64,000 nucleotides of DNA, from the NCBI GenBank assembly GCA_963965975.1, contig OZ014413.1, positions 6,021,501 through 6,085,500 on the forward strand, given 5' to 3'. Position numbers and translations under genes: made by a program. Shown here in pieces: positions 32,100 to 45,804 of this stretch (its first letter is position 1; each line of letters starts with the position of its first letter). Under the pieces are notes generated by a model. That model did not search any database. It saw only the letters and a program-made list of their open reading frames with translations, and had not been told where the DNA came from. This stretch comes from Xestospongia bergquistia (Eukaryota > Porifera > Demospongiae > Haplosclerida > Petrosiidae).

Positions 32100-34090
32100 C
32101 TGTCTGACATAATAGGGATTAGCGTTCTCAATAAATATTATCTAATAGAATAGCCAATATGTACTGGGTTAGTGGTAGACTCCTTATTACATGCACAGTA
32201 AAGACCAAATGAGTGATCTGCTATGGGTAGATCTATGTAACTGGTAACTGCCCTGTCACTTGTGTCATACATTGTATAAAATGAATATAGACACTATACT
32301 AGGTATGTTTTGAAGGATATTTACTTTACAGCCATCACAATCTATCCAGTCTATTATTTTGTCATTTTTGATGAGCTGTTGATTAGACTAGCATAACAGT
32401 TTGTCTTTATTATAATATAACAACTATGAATATTATCAATCAATATAACTGAGGAGGATACTTTCACATTATTATTACTTGTTTAATTAATTTTGTTAAT
32501 CTTCACTGGAGCACTCTCTTTCATTTCATTACAAACATTATGTTTTATAGGAAATAAGCAAATTGAAATTTTGCTACCTAGTTAGTAGTCAAAGAATCAT
32601 ATTTTCTCTTTAGCATTTACAATGTTAAAAATTTAATATAATTAAAGTTAGTGCTAACATTGAATAAAATTTAAAATGCATTGGCATGTTTGTTGGATGT
32701 GACATAATCTAATGTACAGTATATTGTGTCCCCTCATGTACTGTATACCACACTGCTATACTGATGAGTAAATAGTATAGTAGTATGTGTCTCTTGAATA
32801 GAATTAGATTCACTGATCAGCTAATAATAAATACAACACAATTATAATTGTACAATAATTTAGTTGTATGATAAAGATTGTGAAGTATATCTGTTTGTTT
32901 AGGAACTTCTGTCATATGGTTAATATTCTAGATGGATATATAGATATTTAAACAGAAAAAAAATTATCGACTCCAATATGGTACATACTGTATATTGCTT
33001 TTGTTTATATTTTATTGCTAATCTAAAACATGTGTGGGGCCATTAATAACATAGTTTATCCATTACAAATGTGACATAAGGATTTTTTTGGTTGTAACAG
33101 TTCTTTAAGGCTATTTGTTAAGTTAAGTCAGCTGAAGTAGCAACAGAAAATAGTTCACGGTCAAATGACAAAAAGCAAGTAAATGATTACGAGAGTTGCT
33201 ATTGTCTGTCACGTGGATGCAAAGATTTTAATTAGTAATATGTAACTACTGATAGTTGCTATTTGTTAACGTTAATGGAACACGTGTATAAACTCAATTG
33301 AACATGACTTGTAAAAAACAATGCTATGATTATAAAGTTGAATAAGACTACAACTAATTATAAAACGTCTAGAACACACATTATATATGGTCAAAAGACT
33401 CATCTTATTATAAATCAATGACATATCCCAGTGCACCTTTGTGTTGTGTGGTCTTTAGCATCCAGGTGCAAATTTTTAATTTTATGACTACGAATTTAAA
33501 AATAACATATTGTTTTGTTCCAATTGGGTATTTGCACTCAACTAAAAGAATTCAATTTTTGCTGTTAATTTATCAGAGGTAATATTTTAAATTTGTATCA
33601 ATGAAACAAATCACTTTGATGCAAGTGGTTTTTTTAATTCAACCAGAACTGTACTCATAGCTGTAGAATGAATCATGTGCACTGAAATGTCTCATTGATT
33701 TTTTATCACATCATAATTTACTGACAAATGTTAGGATGATGTGTCATGTATCTAAATAATCATACATAGATCTATAATTATAAATATTGGCTTGACAGCT
33801 AACCAGATGATCATTCTCTCTCTATCTCTGTCTCTCTCTCTCTCTTTAATTTATGGCTATTATAGACTATATATAACCAATACCATGCATGCACTGTTAT
33901 AAACTTAGATATTTTGTAATACTTCTATATTATGAACTATCTTTAATACAGTTATTGTTTATAGTGCTAAGTATAATAAATGTCTCTTTTCTTTCGTCTT
34001 TTTGTTATACTGTGTTTTATCTTTAATAGTGCAATTGAATAAAACATTTTCTAATCCTCTTAGCTATATAGATACAGAAGCCCTCTTAGA
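32100..34090. repeat. Diverged left flank of the repeat field
   Basis: Older, more diverged copies of sequences found again in the 6-kb units. About 32395-32560 matches 36310-36530 (gcaactatgaatatt-type words). 33036-34070 matches 37482-38480 and 38728-39765; markers are tggggccattaataac, aagtcagctgaagtagcaac, acatatcccagtgcacctt and a CT microsatellite at about 33820-33845. This shows that the amplified unit is itself built of sub-repeats of about 1.0-1.3 kb. Confidence 0.75.
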
Positions 34091-34152
34091 CCCTTTTAGC
34101 GTAGATAACTTACATATTGAAGGAAGTGCTTCATGAAAGGTTGAATTTCAGC

Positions 34153-34542
34153 CAGAGGGGTAGGAATGAAGTTTAAGTTGGGGGGCTGACCTTACATTTA
34201 GTTGCGTTATATTATTAAACATCAAAAATGACCCCAAAATTTAATTTGTATGTCATTAAAGGAAGCAAACTCTTTAGTTGTTCCTAATAAGTTCAGTACA
34301 GTCCTTATGTGTATGTAACAGCATGACATGGTTTAGTCATTCTTTGGTCATAGTACTTCATAGGTAATTTTTCAGTCAGCATAAGGTTGAAAATATGCGT
34401 TCCGCTGTAACAGAAGTCATTGGTACAGCCTAATGTGTTATTGTTTACATTGTCTTGAGTGTAAATCAGGGGGGCTTAGCCCCCTGATTTGAAGTTGGGT
34501 GGGGGCTTCAGCCCCCCATGCCCCCCCTTTCCTACCCCTATG
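34153..34542. mobile_element. hAT-type MITE, GC-rich (in unit A)
   Basis: A 390-bp element has inverted ends CAGAGGGGTAGGAA and, on the other strand, CATAGGGGTAGGAA. These agree with the CA-N-A/G-G start of hAT elements. It is flanked by an 8-bp imperfect direct repeat (atttcagc 34145-34152 and attttaac 34543-34550, six of eight identical), the hAT duplication length. The right half holds two strong GC hairpins, 34463-34490 (arms AAATCAGGGGG and CCCCCTGATTT) and 34501-34516 (GGGGGC and GCCCCC), very unlike the AT-rich surroundings. There is no coding capacity. Confidence 0.8.
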
Positions 34543-36390
34543 ATTTTAACATTACAATGTATATGAAAACCTAGGTGTATTCTGAAACATTATTTTTCAG
34601 TTATCATAATCTTTCCCATTTGTGTGATTTTGTCAAGTTTTAAAGAGCTTTTGATTACTTTATTATATGTTAATTATAATATAGCAACTATGAATATTAT
34701 TTTCATGTGATTATGTAGAGAGGATGCGACCAGTGTGGCAATTGACAATAGAGTTTAATCACAATTTCTTGTTTGTAACATTTTTTTAAGGATAATATAT
34801 CCTTAGTTAATTTACTTGAAGCTCTCAGTCAAATTATAAAGAAAAAGCAAATAATCATATGATATAGTATTTGTTAAATGTTTGTGGATGCAAGGTCCTT
34901 TTAGAAAAGTAAAAGATGAAAGTTACTATAACTTCAGAACAAAATATTTCTATGAACGGGCAAACAAATTGATAAAGCAAATACTATAACCTTTGCTCAC
35001 TGAGAGTTGCACGTGAGAATTGTACAAACTTACATAAATATGACTACTAAGAAACTATTAATTGAGTGTCGAGTTGACCATATTAGCAGACAAAACAATC
35101 TCATTAAAATCAATGGTATATCCCAGTGCAATGGTATATCCCAGTGCTGTGTGGTCTTTAGCACTCAAAGTGAAAAAAATCGAATCTTATTAGTAATAAG
35201 TTATTATTATGAATTTAAATTAACACATTGTTTAATTGGCAAGTGGGTTTCTAGATCGAACCTGCCACCAAACTGAGACAAATTGTATTTTAATTTAGAT
35301 CAGTTCTTTATAAATTCATAGTAATAAAATTGAAGTCATGTTGGTGCAAGTAGGTTTTAAATTCAACCAGGTAGGATCACACTCATAACTTTAAGGTGAA
35401 TCATGTGTACTTAGACATGGGATTGATTTTTAATCACATCATGATATACTGACAAACACTAGAATAATGTGTGTGTCATGCGTAAGTGATCATGCACAGA
35501 TGTGTAAATATAAAAAAGCCTATCTTAATTATTACCTCTCTCTTTCTCTCTCTTATTGGTGGCTATTGTAGACTATACATAACCAATAGCATGCACTGTC
35601 ATAAATTTAGATATTTTTGTAGTACTGTTTTATTATGAAATATCTTTAATGCAATTATTGTTTGTAGTGCTATGTATCAAGACCATACAGATAAATCTCT
35701 ATTATCTTTCTCTTTTTTTTAAATTTGTTATACTGTGTTTTATATCTTTAATACTAACAAGTAAACTGAACATTTCTAATTCTCTTAGATACCAAATATA
35801 ACATTAATACAATCACTTGTTAATCATATCAGTGCTACAATGTTGATATTGAGTCCTACTATTCTGTTGTACATGTAGATTACAAAGAAGAGAATTTCTT
35901 TTCATGCAGTGACTAATCATGACAGACATTTAATGGAAACAACTTGATAACAAAACCATCCTTAGTTAAAGAAACATTTGAACAAAAGTAGAAGGTGGGT
36001 GTATAATACCGCTGCTATGCAACAAAAGGCTAAGGATGCACATTAGTCAATGCTATTAAAGGATGGCCTTTTTTCATTATTGTAAGAGTATTAGTAAAAG
36101 ATTTGGTTATTTAAATCATGAATCAGCAAGATCCATAAATCACTTACAAGTGATCCATAAAAAGGTGGACCTTAACATTACATTAGAAACCTAGATACAT
36201 TCTGTAACATGTGTACTTTACAGTTATCATAATCTATCCTATTTGTGTAATTTTTTCAAATTTTAAGAGCTGTTGATTACTCTATATATAATCACAAGAT
36301 GTGCTAATTGTAATATAACAACTATGAATATTATTATCTATGTTCCTATAAATATATAGGAACATATATGTATATATATATATATGTATA

Positions 36391-36392
36391 GA

Positions 36393-36428
<36 letters not shown>

Positions 36429-36447
36429 CAGAGACAGAGACAGAGAG
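36391..36447. repeat. (GA)n-(GACA)n compound microsatellite (unit A)
   Basis: A GA run is followed by repeated gacaga units. Just upstream is a gttcctata/tataggaac palindrome (about 36350-36371) and a TA/TATG tract. The minus-strand 71-codon frame across it is an artefact of the repeat. Confidence 0.95.
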
Positions 36448-39400
36448 GATGCTGTCTCATTATGTATTACTTGTTTACTTAAGTTTGTTGTCTTCATTTG
36501 GAGTATTTGCTTTCATTTCATTAGAAAACAGTACTTTACAGAAATTAATTAGCAGTGAAAGAGTCATAATACTTTCAGTGTAACAAGTACAATGATTCAA
36601 TGATAAGCTAATAATCAATATCAATACAACACATTTTTATAATTGTCTGATACTTTAGTTCAATGATAAAGATTGTGAAGCATATCGGTTTGTTTAGGAA
36701 GTTGTATCACATCATAAATCTTTTACATGTAGAGCAAACAGATATTTAAACAGAAAGGATACTTTTTTAACTTTAATATGGTAAATACTGTATATAACTT
36801 TAGTATACATTTTATTGCTGTATAAATTACTGACTATAGCAGCAACAATTTTGTCAAGTTTATATAAAGACCAGTCGTAATTTATGCTACACTTTCAATT
36901 ACATGAAAATGTGCTGAATTAAATAGGCAACAGAAGTTTTTTTAGACTGATGTAATATATTAAAAACTTTTATTAAAAAAAAATATGCAAGTTATTAATA
37001 GCAACTCTATGAGAGGTGTGGCAATTGACAATATAGTTTAACCACAATTTCTTGTTTGTAACATTTTTTATGGATATTTTTAAAGTTAATTCACTTGATA
37101 CTCACATTCAAATTATAAAGAAAAAGCAAACAATCATATGATATAGTATTTGTGTGTGGATACAAGGACCTTTCAGAAAAAGGAAAAGATGAAAATTATT
37201 ATAACTTCAGAACAAAATTTTTGTATGAATATACATACAGACTGATAGAGCAAGTACTATAACCTTTGCTCACTGAGAGTTGCATGTGAAGATAGTATAA
37301 ACTTACATGAACGTGACTTGTAGGAAACAATTATAATGAATGTCAAGATAAAAAAAAATAATTGTACAGCTTATAGACCATATTTACATATTAGCAAACA
37401 GGACTATCTTATTAAAGATCAATGATATATCCCAGTGCATCTTTCTACCGTGTGGTCTTTAGCACCCAAAGTGAAAAAATCTAAAACCTGTATGGGGCCA
37501 TTAATAACATAGTTTATCCATTACAAATGTGACATAAGGATTTTTTTGGTAGTAACAGTTCTTTAAGGCTATTTGTTAAGTTAAATCAGCTGAAGTAGCA
37601 ACAGAAAATAATTCACAGTCAAATGACAAAGAGCAAGTAAATGATTACGAGAGTTGTTATTGTCCGTCAAATTCACGTGGATGCAAAGATTTAGTAATTT
37701 GTAACTACTGATGAGTTGCTATGATTATAAAGCTATGATTATAAAGTTGCTATGATTATAAAGTTGAAAAAGACTATAAATAATTGTAAAATGTCTAGAA
37801 CACACATTACATATAGTCAATAGACTCATCTTATTATAAATCAATGACATATCCCAGTGCACCTTTGTGTTGTGTGGTCTTTAGCAAAAATTTTTAATTT
37901 TATGACTATGAATTTAAAAATAACATATTGTTTTGTTCCAATTGGGTATTTGCACTCAACTGAAAGAATTCAATTTTTGCTGTTAATTTAGCAGAGGTAA
38001 TATTTTAAATTTGTACCAATGAAACAATTCACTTTGGTGCAAGTGGGTTTTTAATTCAACCAGAGCCATACTCATAGCTGTAGGATGAATCATGTACACT
38101 GAAACGTCTTATTGATTTTTTATCACATCATAATTTACTGACAAATGCTAGGATGATGTATCATGTATCTAAATAATTATACATAGATCTATAATTATAA
38201 ATATTGGCTTGACAGCTAACCAGATGATCATTCTCTCTTTATCTCTGTCTCTCTCTCTCTCTTTAATTTATGGCTATTATAGACTATATATAACCAATGC
38301 CATGCATGCACTGTTATAAACTTAGATATTTTGTAATACTTCTATATTATGAACTATCTTTAATACAGTTATTGTTTGTAGTGCTAAGTATAATAAATAT
38401 CTCTTTTCTTTCATCTTTCTATTATACTATCTTTTATCTCTAATAGTAGTGCAAGTGAATAAAACATTTTCTAATCCTCTTAGATACAGAATATAACATT
38501 AATGAAGTCATGTATTAAACATATCAGTGCTACAATGTTGATATTGAGTGCTATTGTTCCATATACAATAAACTAATTGTTTCCTCATAGTTATTTGCTG
38601 TTGCAGTGATCATTGCAATTTCATGAAAATGTGTTTAATATAATAGTCAACAGAGGTTGTTTCAAAAGTGATGTAATATCATAATATCTATTAAAATATG
38701 CAAATTATAATGGCAGCTATAACATCTGTGGGGCCATTAATAACTTTAATAACATAGTTTAGCCATTGAAGATGTGACATAAGCATTTTTTTTGGTAGTA
38801 ACAGTTCTTTAAAGCTATTTGTTAAGTTAAGTCAGCTGAAGTAGCAACAGAAAATAGCTCACAGTCAAATGACAAAGAGCAAGTAAATGATTACGAGAGT
38901 CATTATTGTCTGTCAAATTCATGTGGATGCAAATATTTAGTAACTTGTAACTACTGATAGTTGCTTTTTGTTAACGTTAATGGAACACATGTATAAACTC
39001 AATTGAACATGACTTGTAAAAAAATGCTATGATTATAAAGTTGAAAAAGACTACAACTAATTGTAAAATGTCTAGAACACACATTACATATGGTCAATAG
39101 ACTCATCTTATTATAAATCAATGACATATCCCAGTGCACCTTCGTGTTGTGTGGTCTTTAGCATCCAGGTGCAAATTTTTAATTTTATGACTATGAATTT
39201 AAAAATAACATATTGTTTTTTTCCAATTGGGTATTTGCACTCAACTGAAAGAATTCAATTTTTGCTGTTAATTTAGCAGAGGTAATATTTAAAATTTGTA
39301 TCAATGAAACAAATCACTTTAGTGTAAGTTGGTTTTTTAATTCAGCCAGAACTATACTCATAGCTGTAGCATGAATCATGAGCACTGAAACATCTCATTG

Positions 39401-40190
39401 ATTTTTTATCACATCATAATTTACTGACAAATGTTAGGATGATGTGTCATGTATCTAAATAATCATACATAGATCTATAATTATAAATATTGACTTGACA
39501 GCTAACCAGATGATCATTCTCTCTCTTTCTCTCTCTCTCTCTCTTTCTCTCTCTTTAATTTATGGCTATTATAGACTATATATAACCAATACCATGCATG
39601 CACTGTTATAAACTTAGATATTTTGTAATACTTCTATATTATGAACTATCTTTAATACAGTTATTGTTTGTAGTGCTAAGTATAATAAATGTCTCTTTTC
39701 TTTCGTCTTTTTGTTATAATGTCTTTTATCTTTAATAGTGCAATTGAATAAAACATTTCCTAATCCAATTAGATACAGAATATAACATTAATGAAGTCAT
39801 GTATTAAACATATCAGTGCTACAATGTTGATATTGAGTGCTATTGTTCTAGCTGTTGCACAATTATGTAGTAGAGAAAAGAATTTCTCTTCATGCAGTGA
39901 CTAAGCCTGACAGACATTTAATGAAACAGAAGTTAGTGAAGAGAAGACCTCAAGCTTCCTTAAAGAACTGTTTGAACAAGAATTAAAGGTGGGTGTTTAA
40001 TGTCTGCTGCTAGGTAATAAAAGCTAAGGATACATTTTAGATAGTGCACTTAAGTCATGACCTATTGATTCATAGTTGTAAGAATATTAATGACAGATTT
40101 AGCTGTTTAAATCATGAATCAGCAAAGCCCCTTTTAGTGTAGATAACTTACATATAGAAGGAAGTGCTTCATAAAAGGTTGAATTTCAGC

Positions 40191-40580
40191 CAGAGGGGTA
40201 GGAATGAAGTTTAAGTTGGGGGGCTGACCTTACATTTAGTTGCGTTATATTATTAAACATCAAAAATAACCCCAAAATTTAATTTGTATGTCATTAAAGG
40301 AAGCAAACTCTTTAGTTGTTCCTAATAAGTTCAGTACAGTCCTTATGTGTATGTAACAGCATGACATGGTTTAGTCATTCTTTGGTCATAGTACTTCATA
40401 GGTAATTTTTCAGTCAGCATAAGGTTGAAAATATGCGTTCCGCTGTAACAGAAGTCATTGGTACAGCCTAATGTGTTATTGTTTACATTGTCTTGAGTGT
40501 AAATCAGGGGGGCTTAGCCCCCTGATTTGAAGTTGGGTGGGGGCTTCAGCCCCCCATGCCCCCCCTTTCCTACCCCTATG
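40191..40580. mobile_element. hAT-type MITE copy carried in unit B
   Basis: Same element and flanks as 34153-34542, duplicated with the surrounding 6-kb unit rather than by independent transposition, since flanking sequence is identical on both sides. Confidence 0.85.
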
Positions 40581-42420
40581 ATTTTAACATTACAATGTAT
40601 ATGAAAACCTAGGTGTATTCTGAAACATTATTTTTCAGTTATCATAATCTTTCCCATTTGTGTGATTTTGTCAAGTTTTAAAGAGCTTTTGATTACTTTA
40701 TTATATGTTAATTATAATATAGCAACTATGAATATTATTTTCATGTGATTATGTAGAGAGGATGCGACCAGTGTGGCAATTGACAATAGAGTTTAACCAC
40801 AATTTCTTGTTTGTAACATTTCTTTAAGGATAATATATCCTTAGTTAATTTACTTGAAGCTCTCAGTCAAATTATAAAGAAAAAGCAAATAATCATATGA
40901 TATAGTATTTGTTAAATGTTTGTGGATGCAAGGTCCTTTTAGAAAAGTAAAAGATGAAAGTTACTATAACTTCAGAACAAAATATTTCTATGAACGGGCA
41001 AACAGATTGATAAAGCAAATACTATAACCTTTGCTCACTGAGAGTTGCACGTGAGAATTGTACAAACTTACATAAATATGACTACTAAGAAACTATTAAT
41101 TGAGTGTCGAGTTGACCATATTAGCAGACAAAACAATCTCATTAAAATCAATGGTATATCCCAGTGCATCTTTGTGCTGTGTGGTCTTTAGCACTCAAAG
41201 TGAAAAAAATCGAATCTTATTAGTAATAAGTTATTATTATGAATTTAAATTAACACATTGTTTAATTGGCAAGTGGGTTTCTAGATCGAACCTGCCACCA
41301 AACTGAGACAAATTGTATTTTAATTTAGATCAGTTCTTTATAAATTCATAGTAATAAAATTGAAGTCATGTTGGTGCAAGTAGGTTTTGAATTCAACCAG
41401 GTAGGATCACACTCATAACTTTAAGGTGAATCATGTGTACTTAGACATGGGATTGATTTTTAATCACATCATGATATACTGACAAACACTAGAATAATGT
41501 GTGTGTCATGCGTAAGTGATCATGCACAGATGTGTAAATATAAAAACGCCTATCTTAATTATTACCTCTCTCTCTCTCTCTCTTATTTGTGGCTATTGTA
41601 GACTATACATAACCAATAGCATGCACTGTCATGAATTTAGATATTTTTGTAGTACTGTTTTATTATGAAATATCTTTAATGCAATTATTGTTTGTAGTGC
41701 TATGTATCAAGACCATACAGATAAATCTCTATTATCTTTCTCTTTTTTTTAAATTTGTTATACTGTGTTTTATATCTTTAATACTAACAAGTAAACTGAA
41801 CATTTCTAATTCTCTTAGATACCAAATATAACATTAATACAATCACTTGTTAATCATATCAGTGCTACAATGTTGATATTGAGTCCTACTATTCTGTTGT
41901 ACATGTAGATTACAAAGAAGAGAATTTCTTTTCATGCAGTGACTAATCATGACAGACATTTAATGGAAACAACTTGATAACAAAACCATCCTTAGTTAAA
42001 GAAACATTTGAACAAAAGTAGAAGGTGGGTGTATAATACCGCTGCTATGCAACAAAAGGCTAAGGATGCACATTAGTCAATGCTATTAAAGGATGGCCTT
42101 TTTTCATAATTGTAAGAGTATTAGTAAAAGATTTGGTTATTTAAATCATGAATCAGCAAGATCCATAAATCACTTACAAGTGATCCATAAAAAGGTGGAC
42201 CTTAACATTACATTAGAAACCTAGATACATTCTGTAACATGTGTACTTTACAGTTATCATAATCTATCCTATTTGTGTAATTTTTTCAAATTTTAAGAGC
42301 TGTTGATTACTCTATATATAATCACAAGATGTGCTAATTGTAATATAACAACTATGAATATTATTATCTATGTTCCTATAAATATATAGGAACATATATG
42401 TATATATATATATATGTATA

Positions 42421-42422
42421 GA

Positions 42423-42458
<36 letters not shown>

Positions 42459-42477
42459 CAGAGACAGAGACAGAGAG
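42421..42477. repeat. (GA)n-(GACA)n compound microsatellite (unit B)
   Basis: Copy of 36391-36447 with no visible length change, which is unusual for such a repeat unless the duplication is extremely young. Confidence 0.95.
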
Positions 42478-45400
42478 GATGCTGTCTCATTATGTATTAC
42501 TTGTTTACTTAAGTTTGTTGTCTTCATTTGGAGTATTTGCTTTCATTTCATTAGAAAACAGTACTTTACAGAAATTAATTAGCAGTGAAAGAGTCATAAT
42601 ACTTTCAGTGTAACAAGTACAATGATTCAATGATAAGCTAATAATCAATATCAATACAACACATTTTTATAATTGTCTGATACTTTAGTTCAATGATAAA
42701 GATTGTGAAGCATATCGGTTTGTTTAGGAAGTTGTATCACATCATAAATCTTTTACATGTAGAGCAAACAGATATTTAAACAGAAAGGATACTTTTTTAA
42801 CTTTAATATGGTAAATACTGTATATAACTTTAGTATACATTTTATTGCTGTATAAATTACTGACTATAGCAGCAACAATTTTGTCAAGTTTATATAAAGA
42901 CCAGTCGTAATTTATGCTACACTTTCAATTACATGAAAATGTGCTGAATTAAATAGGCAACAGAAGTTTTTTTAGACTGATGTAATATATTAAAAACTTT
43001 TATTAAAAAAAAATATGCAAGTTATTAATAGCAACTCTATGAGAGGTGTGGCAATTGACAATATAGTTTAACCACAATTTCTTGTTTGTAACATTTTTTA
43101 TGGATATTTTTAAAGTTAATTCACTTGATACTCACATTCAAATTATAAAGAAAAAGCAAACAATCATATGATATAGTATTTGTGTGTGGATACAAGGACC
43201 TTTCAGAAAAAGGAAAAGATGAAAATTATTATAACTTCAGAACAAAATTTTTGTATGAATATACATACAGACTGATAGAGCAAGTACTATAACCTTTGCT
43301 CACTGAGAGTTGCATGTGAAGATAGTATAAACTTACATGAACGTGACTTGTAGGAAACAATTATAATGAATGTCAAGATAAAAAAAAATAATTGTACAGC
43401 TTATAGACCATATTTACATATTAGCAAACAGGACTATCTTATTAAAGATCAATGATATATCCCAGTGCATCTTTCTACCGTGTGGTCTTTAGCACCCAAA
43501 GTGAAAAAATCTAAAACCTGTATGGGGCCATTAATAACATAGTTTATCCATTACAAATGTGACATAAGGATTTTTTTGGTAGTAACAGTTCTTTAAGGCT
43601 ATTTGTTAAGTTAAATCAGCTGAAGTAGCAACAGAAAATAATTCACAGTCAAATGACAAAGAGCAAGTAAATGATTACGAGAGTTGTTATTGTCCGTCAA
43701 ATTCACGTGGATGCAAAGATTTAGTAATTTGTAACTACTGATGAGTTGCTATGATTATAAAGCTATGATTATAAAGTTGCTATGATTATAAAGTTGAAAA
43801 AGACTATAAATAATTGTAAAATGTCTAGAACACACATTACATATAGTCAATAGACTCATCTTATTATAAATCAATGACATATCCCAGTGCACCTTTGTGT
43901 TGTGTGGTCTTTAGCAAAAATTTTTAATTTTATGACTATGAATTTAAAAATAACATATTGTTTTGTTCCAATTGGGTATTTGCACTCAACTGAAAGAATT
44001 CAATTTTTGCTGTTAATTTAGCAGAGGTAATATTTTAAATTTGTACCAATGAAACAATTCACTTTGGTGCAAGTGGGTTTTTAATTCAACCAGAGCCATA
44101 CTCATAGCTGTAGGATGAATCATGTACACTGAAACGTCTTATTGATTTTTTATCACATCATAATTTACTGACAAATGCTAGGATGATGTATCATGTATCT
44201 AAATAATTATACATAGATCTATAATTATAAATATTGGCTTGACAGCTAACCAGATGATCATTCTCTCTTTATCTCTGTCTCTCTCTCTCTCTTTAATTTA
44301 TGGCTATTATAGACTATATATAACCAATGCCATGCATGCACTGTTATAAACTTAGATATTTTGTAATACTTCTATATTATGAACTATCTTTAATACAGTT
44401 ATTGTTTGTAGTGCTAAGTATAATAAATATCTCTTTTCTTTCATCTTTCTATTATACTATCTTTTATCTCTAATAGTAGTGCAAGTGAATAAAACATTTT
44501 CTAATCCTCTTAGATACAGAATATAACATTAATGAAGTCATGTATTAAACATATCAGTGCTACAATGTTGATATTGAGTGCTATTGTTCCATATACAATA
44601 AACTAATTGTTTCCTCATAGTTATTTGCTGTTGCAGTGATCATTGCAATTTCATGAAAATGTGTTTAATATAATAGTCAACAGAGGTTGTTTCAAAAGTG
44701 ATGTAATATCATAATATCTATTAAAATATGCAAATTATAATGGCAGCTATAACATCTGTGGGGCCATTAATAACTTTAATAACATAGTTTAGCCATTGAA
44801 GATGTGACATAAGCATTTTTTTTGGTAGTAACAGTTCTTTAAAGCTATTTGTTAAGTTAAGTCAGCTGAAGTAGCAACAGAAAATAGCTCACAGTCAAAT
44901 GACAAAGAGCAAGTAAATGATTACGAGAGTCATTATTGTCTGTCAAATTCATGTGGATGCAAATATTTAGTAACTTGTAACTACTGATAGTTGCTTTTTG
45001 TTAACGTTAATGGAACACATGTATAAACTCAATTGAACATGACTTGTAAAAAAATGCTATGATTATAAAGTTGAAAAAGACTACAACTAATTGTAAAATG
45101 TCTAGAACACACATTACATATGGTCAATAGACTCATCTTATTATAAATCAATGACATATCCCAGTGCACCTTCGTGTTGTGTGGTCTTTAGCATCCAGGT
45201 GCAAATTTTTAATTTTATGACTATGAATTTAAAAATAACATATTGTTTTTTTCCAATTGGGTATTTGCACTCAACTGAAAGAATTCAATTTTTGCTGTTA
45301 ATTTAGCAGAGGTAATATTTAAAATTTGTATCAATGAAACAAATCACTTTAGTGTAAGTTGGTTTTTTAATTCAGCCAGAACTATACTCATAGCTGTAGC

Positions 45401-45668
45401 ATGAATCATGAGCACTGAAACATCTCATTGATTTTTTATCACATCATAATCAGCAAGATCCATAAATCACTTACAAGTGATCCATAAAAAGGTGGACCTT
45501 AACATTACATTAGAAACCTAGATGCATTCTGTAACATGTGTACTTTACAGTTATCATAATCTATCCTATTTGTGTAATTTTTTCAAATTTTAAGAGCTGT
45601 TGATTACTCTATATATAATCACAAGATGTGCTAATTGTAATATAACAACTATGAATATTATTATCTAT

Positions 45669-45698
45669 GTTCCTATATATATATATATATATAGGAAC
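45669..45698. repeat. Perfect 30-bp palindrome around a TA run
   Basis: GTTCCTATAT through ATATAGGAAC reads the same on both strands. In units A and B the equivalent is shorter and imperfect (taaatata centre). A GA/GACA microsatellite follows at about 45721-45804. Confidence 0.9.
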
Positions 45699-45705
45699 AT
45701 ATATG

Positions 45706-45720
<15 letters not shown>

Positions 45721-45757
<37 letters not shown>

Positions 45758-45804
45758 CAGAGACAGAGACAGAGACAGAGATAGAGAGAGACAGAGAGAG
45801 AGAG
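45721..45804. repeat. (GA)n-(GACA)n compound microsatellite (unit C)
   Basis: Longer version of the repeats at 36391 and 42421, with additional gata and gaca variants. Confidence 0.95.

Larger units (their letters stand above)
34091..40128. repeat. Recent tandem duplication, unit A (6,038 bp)
   Basis: The block from 34091 recurs at 40129 in direct orientation. The offset is 6,038 bp at the start and 6,030 bp after about 35140, because of one small indel at the atatcccagtgc word. Over about 5.3 kb I noticed only roughly a dozen substitutions, nearly all in the first 2 kb; from about 36120 to 39420 the copies appear identical. The unit contains a hAT-type MITE, two CT/GA microsatellites, and three to four internal sub-repeats. 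No gene is recognised: the short frames at 35007 and elsewhere are not domain-bearing. Confidence 0.95.
40129..45450. repeat. Recent tandem duplication, unit B (truncated)
   Basis: This is the copy of 34091-39420. It ends precisely at 45450, equivalent to 39420, inside the word acatcataat. Unit A there continues with ttactgac, but unit B jumps to cagcaagatcc, which belongs to an earlier position of the unit (36126). The 714 bp that follow in unit A (39421-40128) are therefore not repeated. Confidence 0.95.

Noticed and set aside
36282-36497. Frames across GA/CT microsatellites (also 42312, 45609, 45667, 29204, 29283)
   Set aside because: They consist of simple-repeat translation without independent support.
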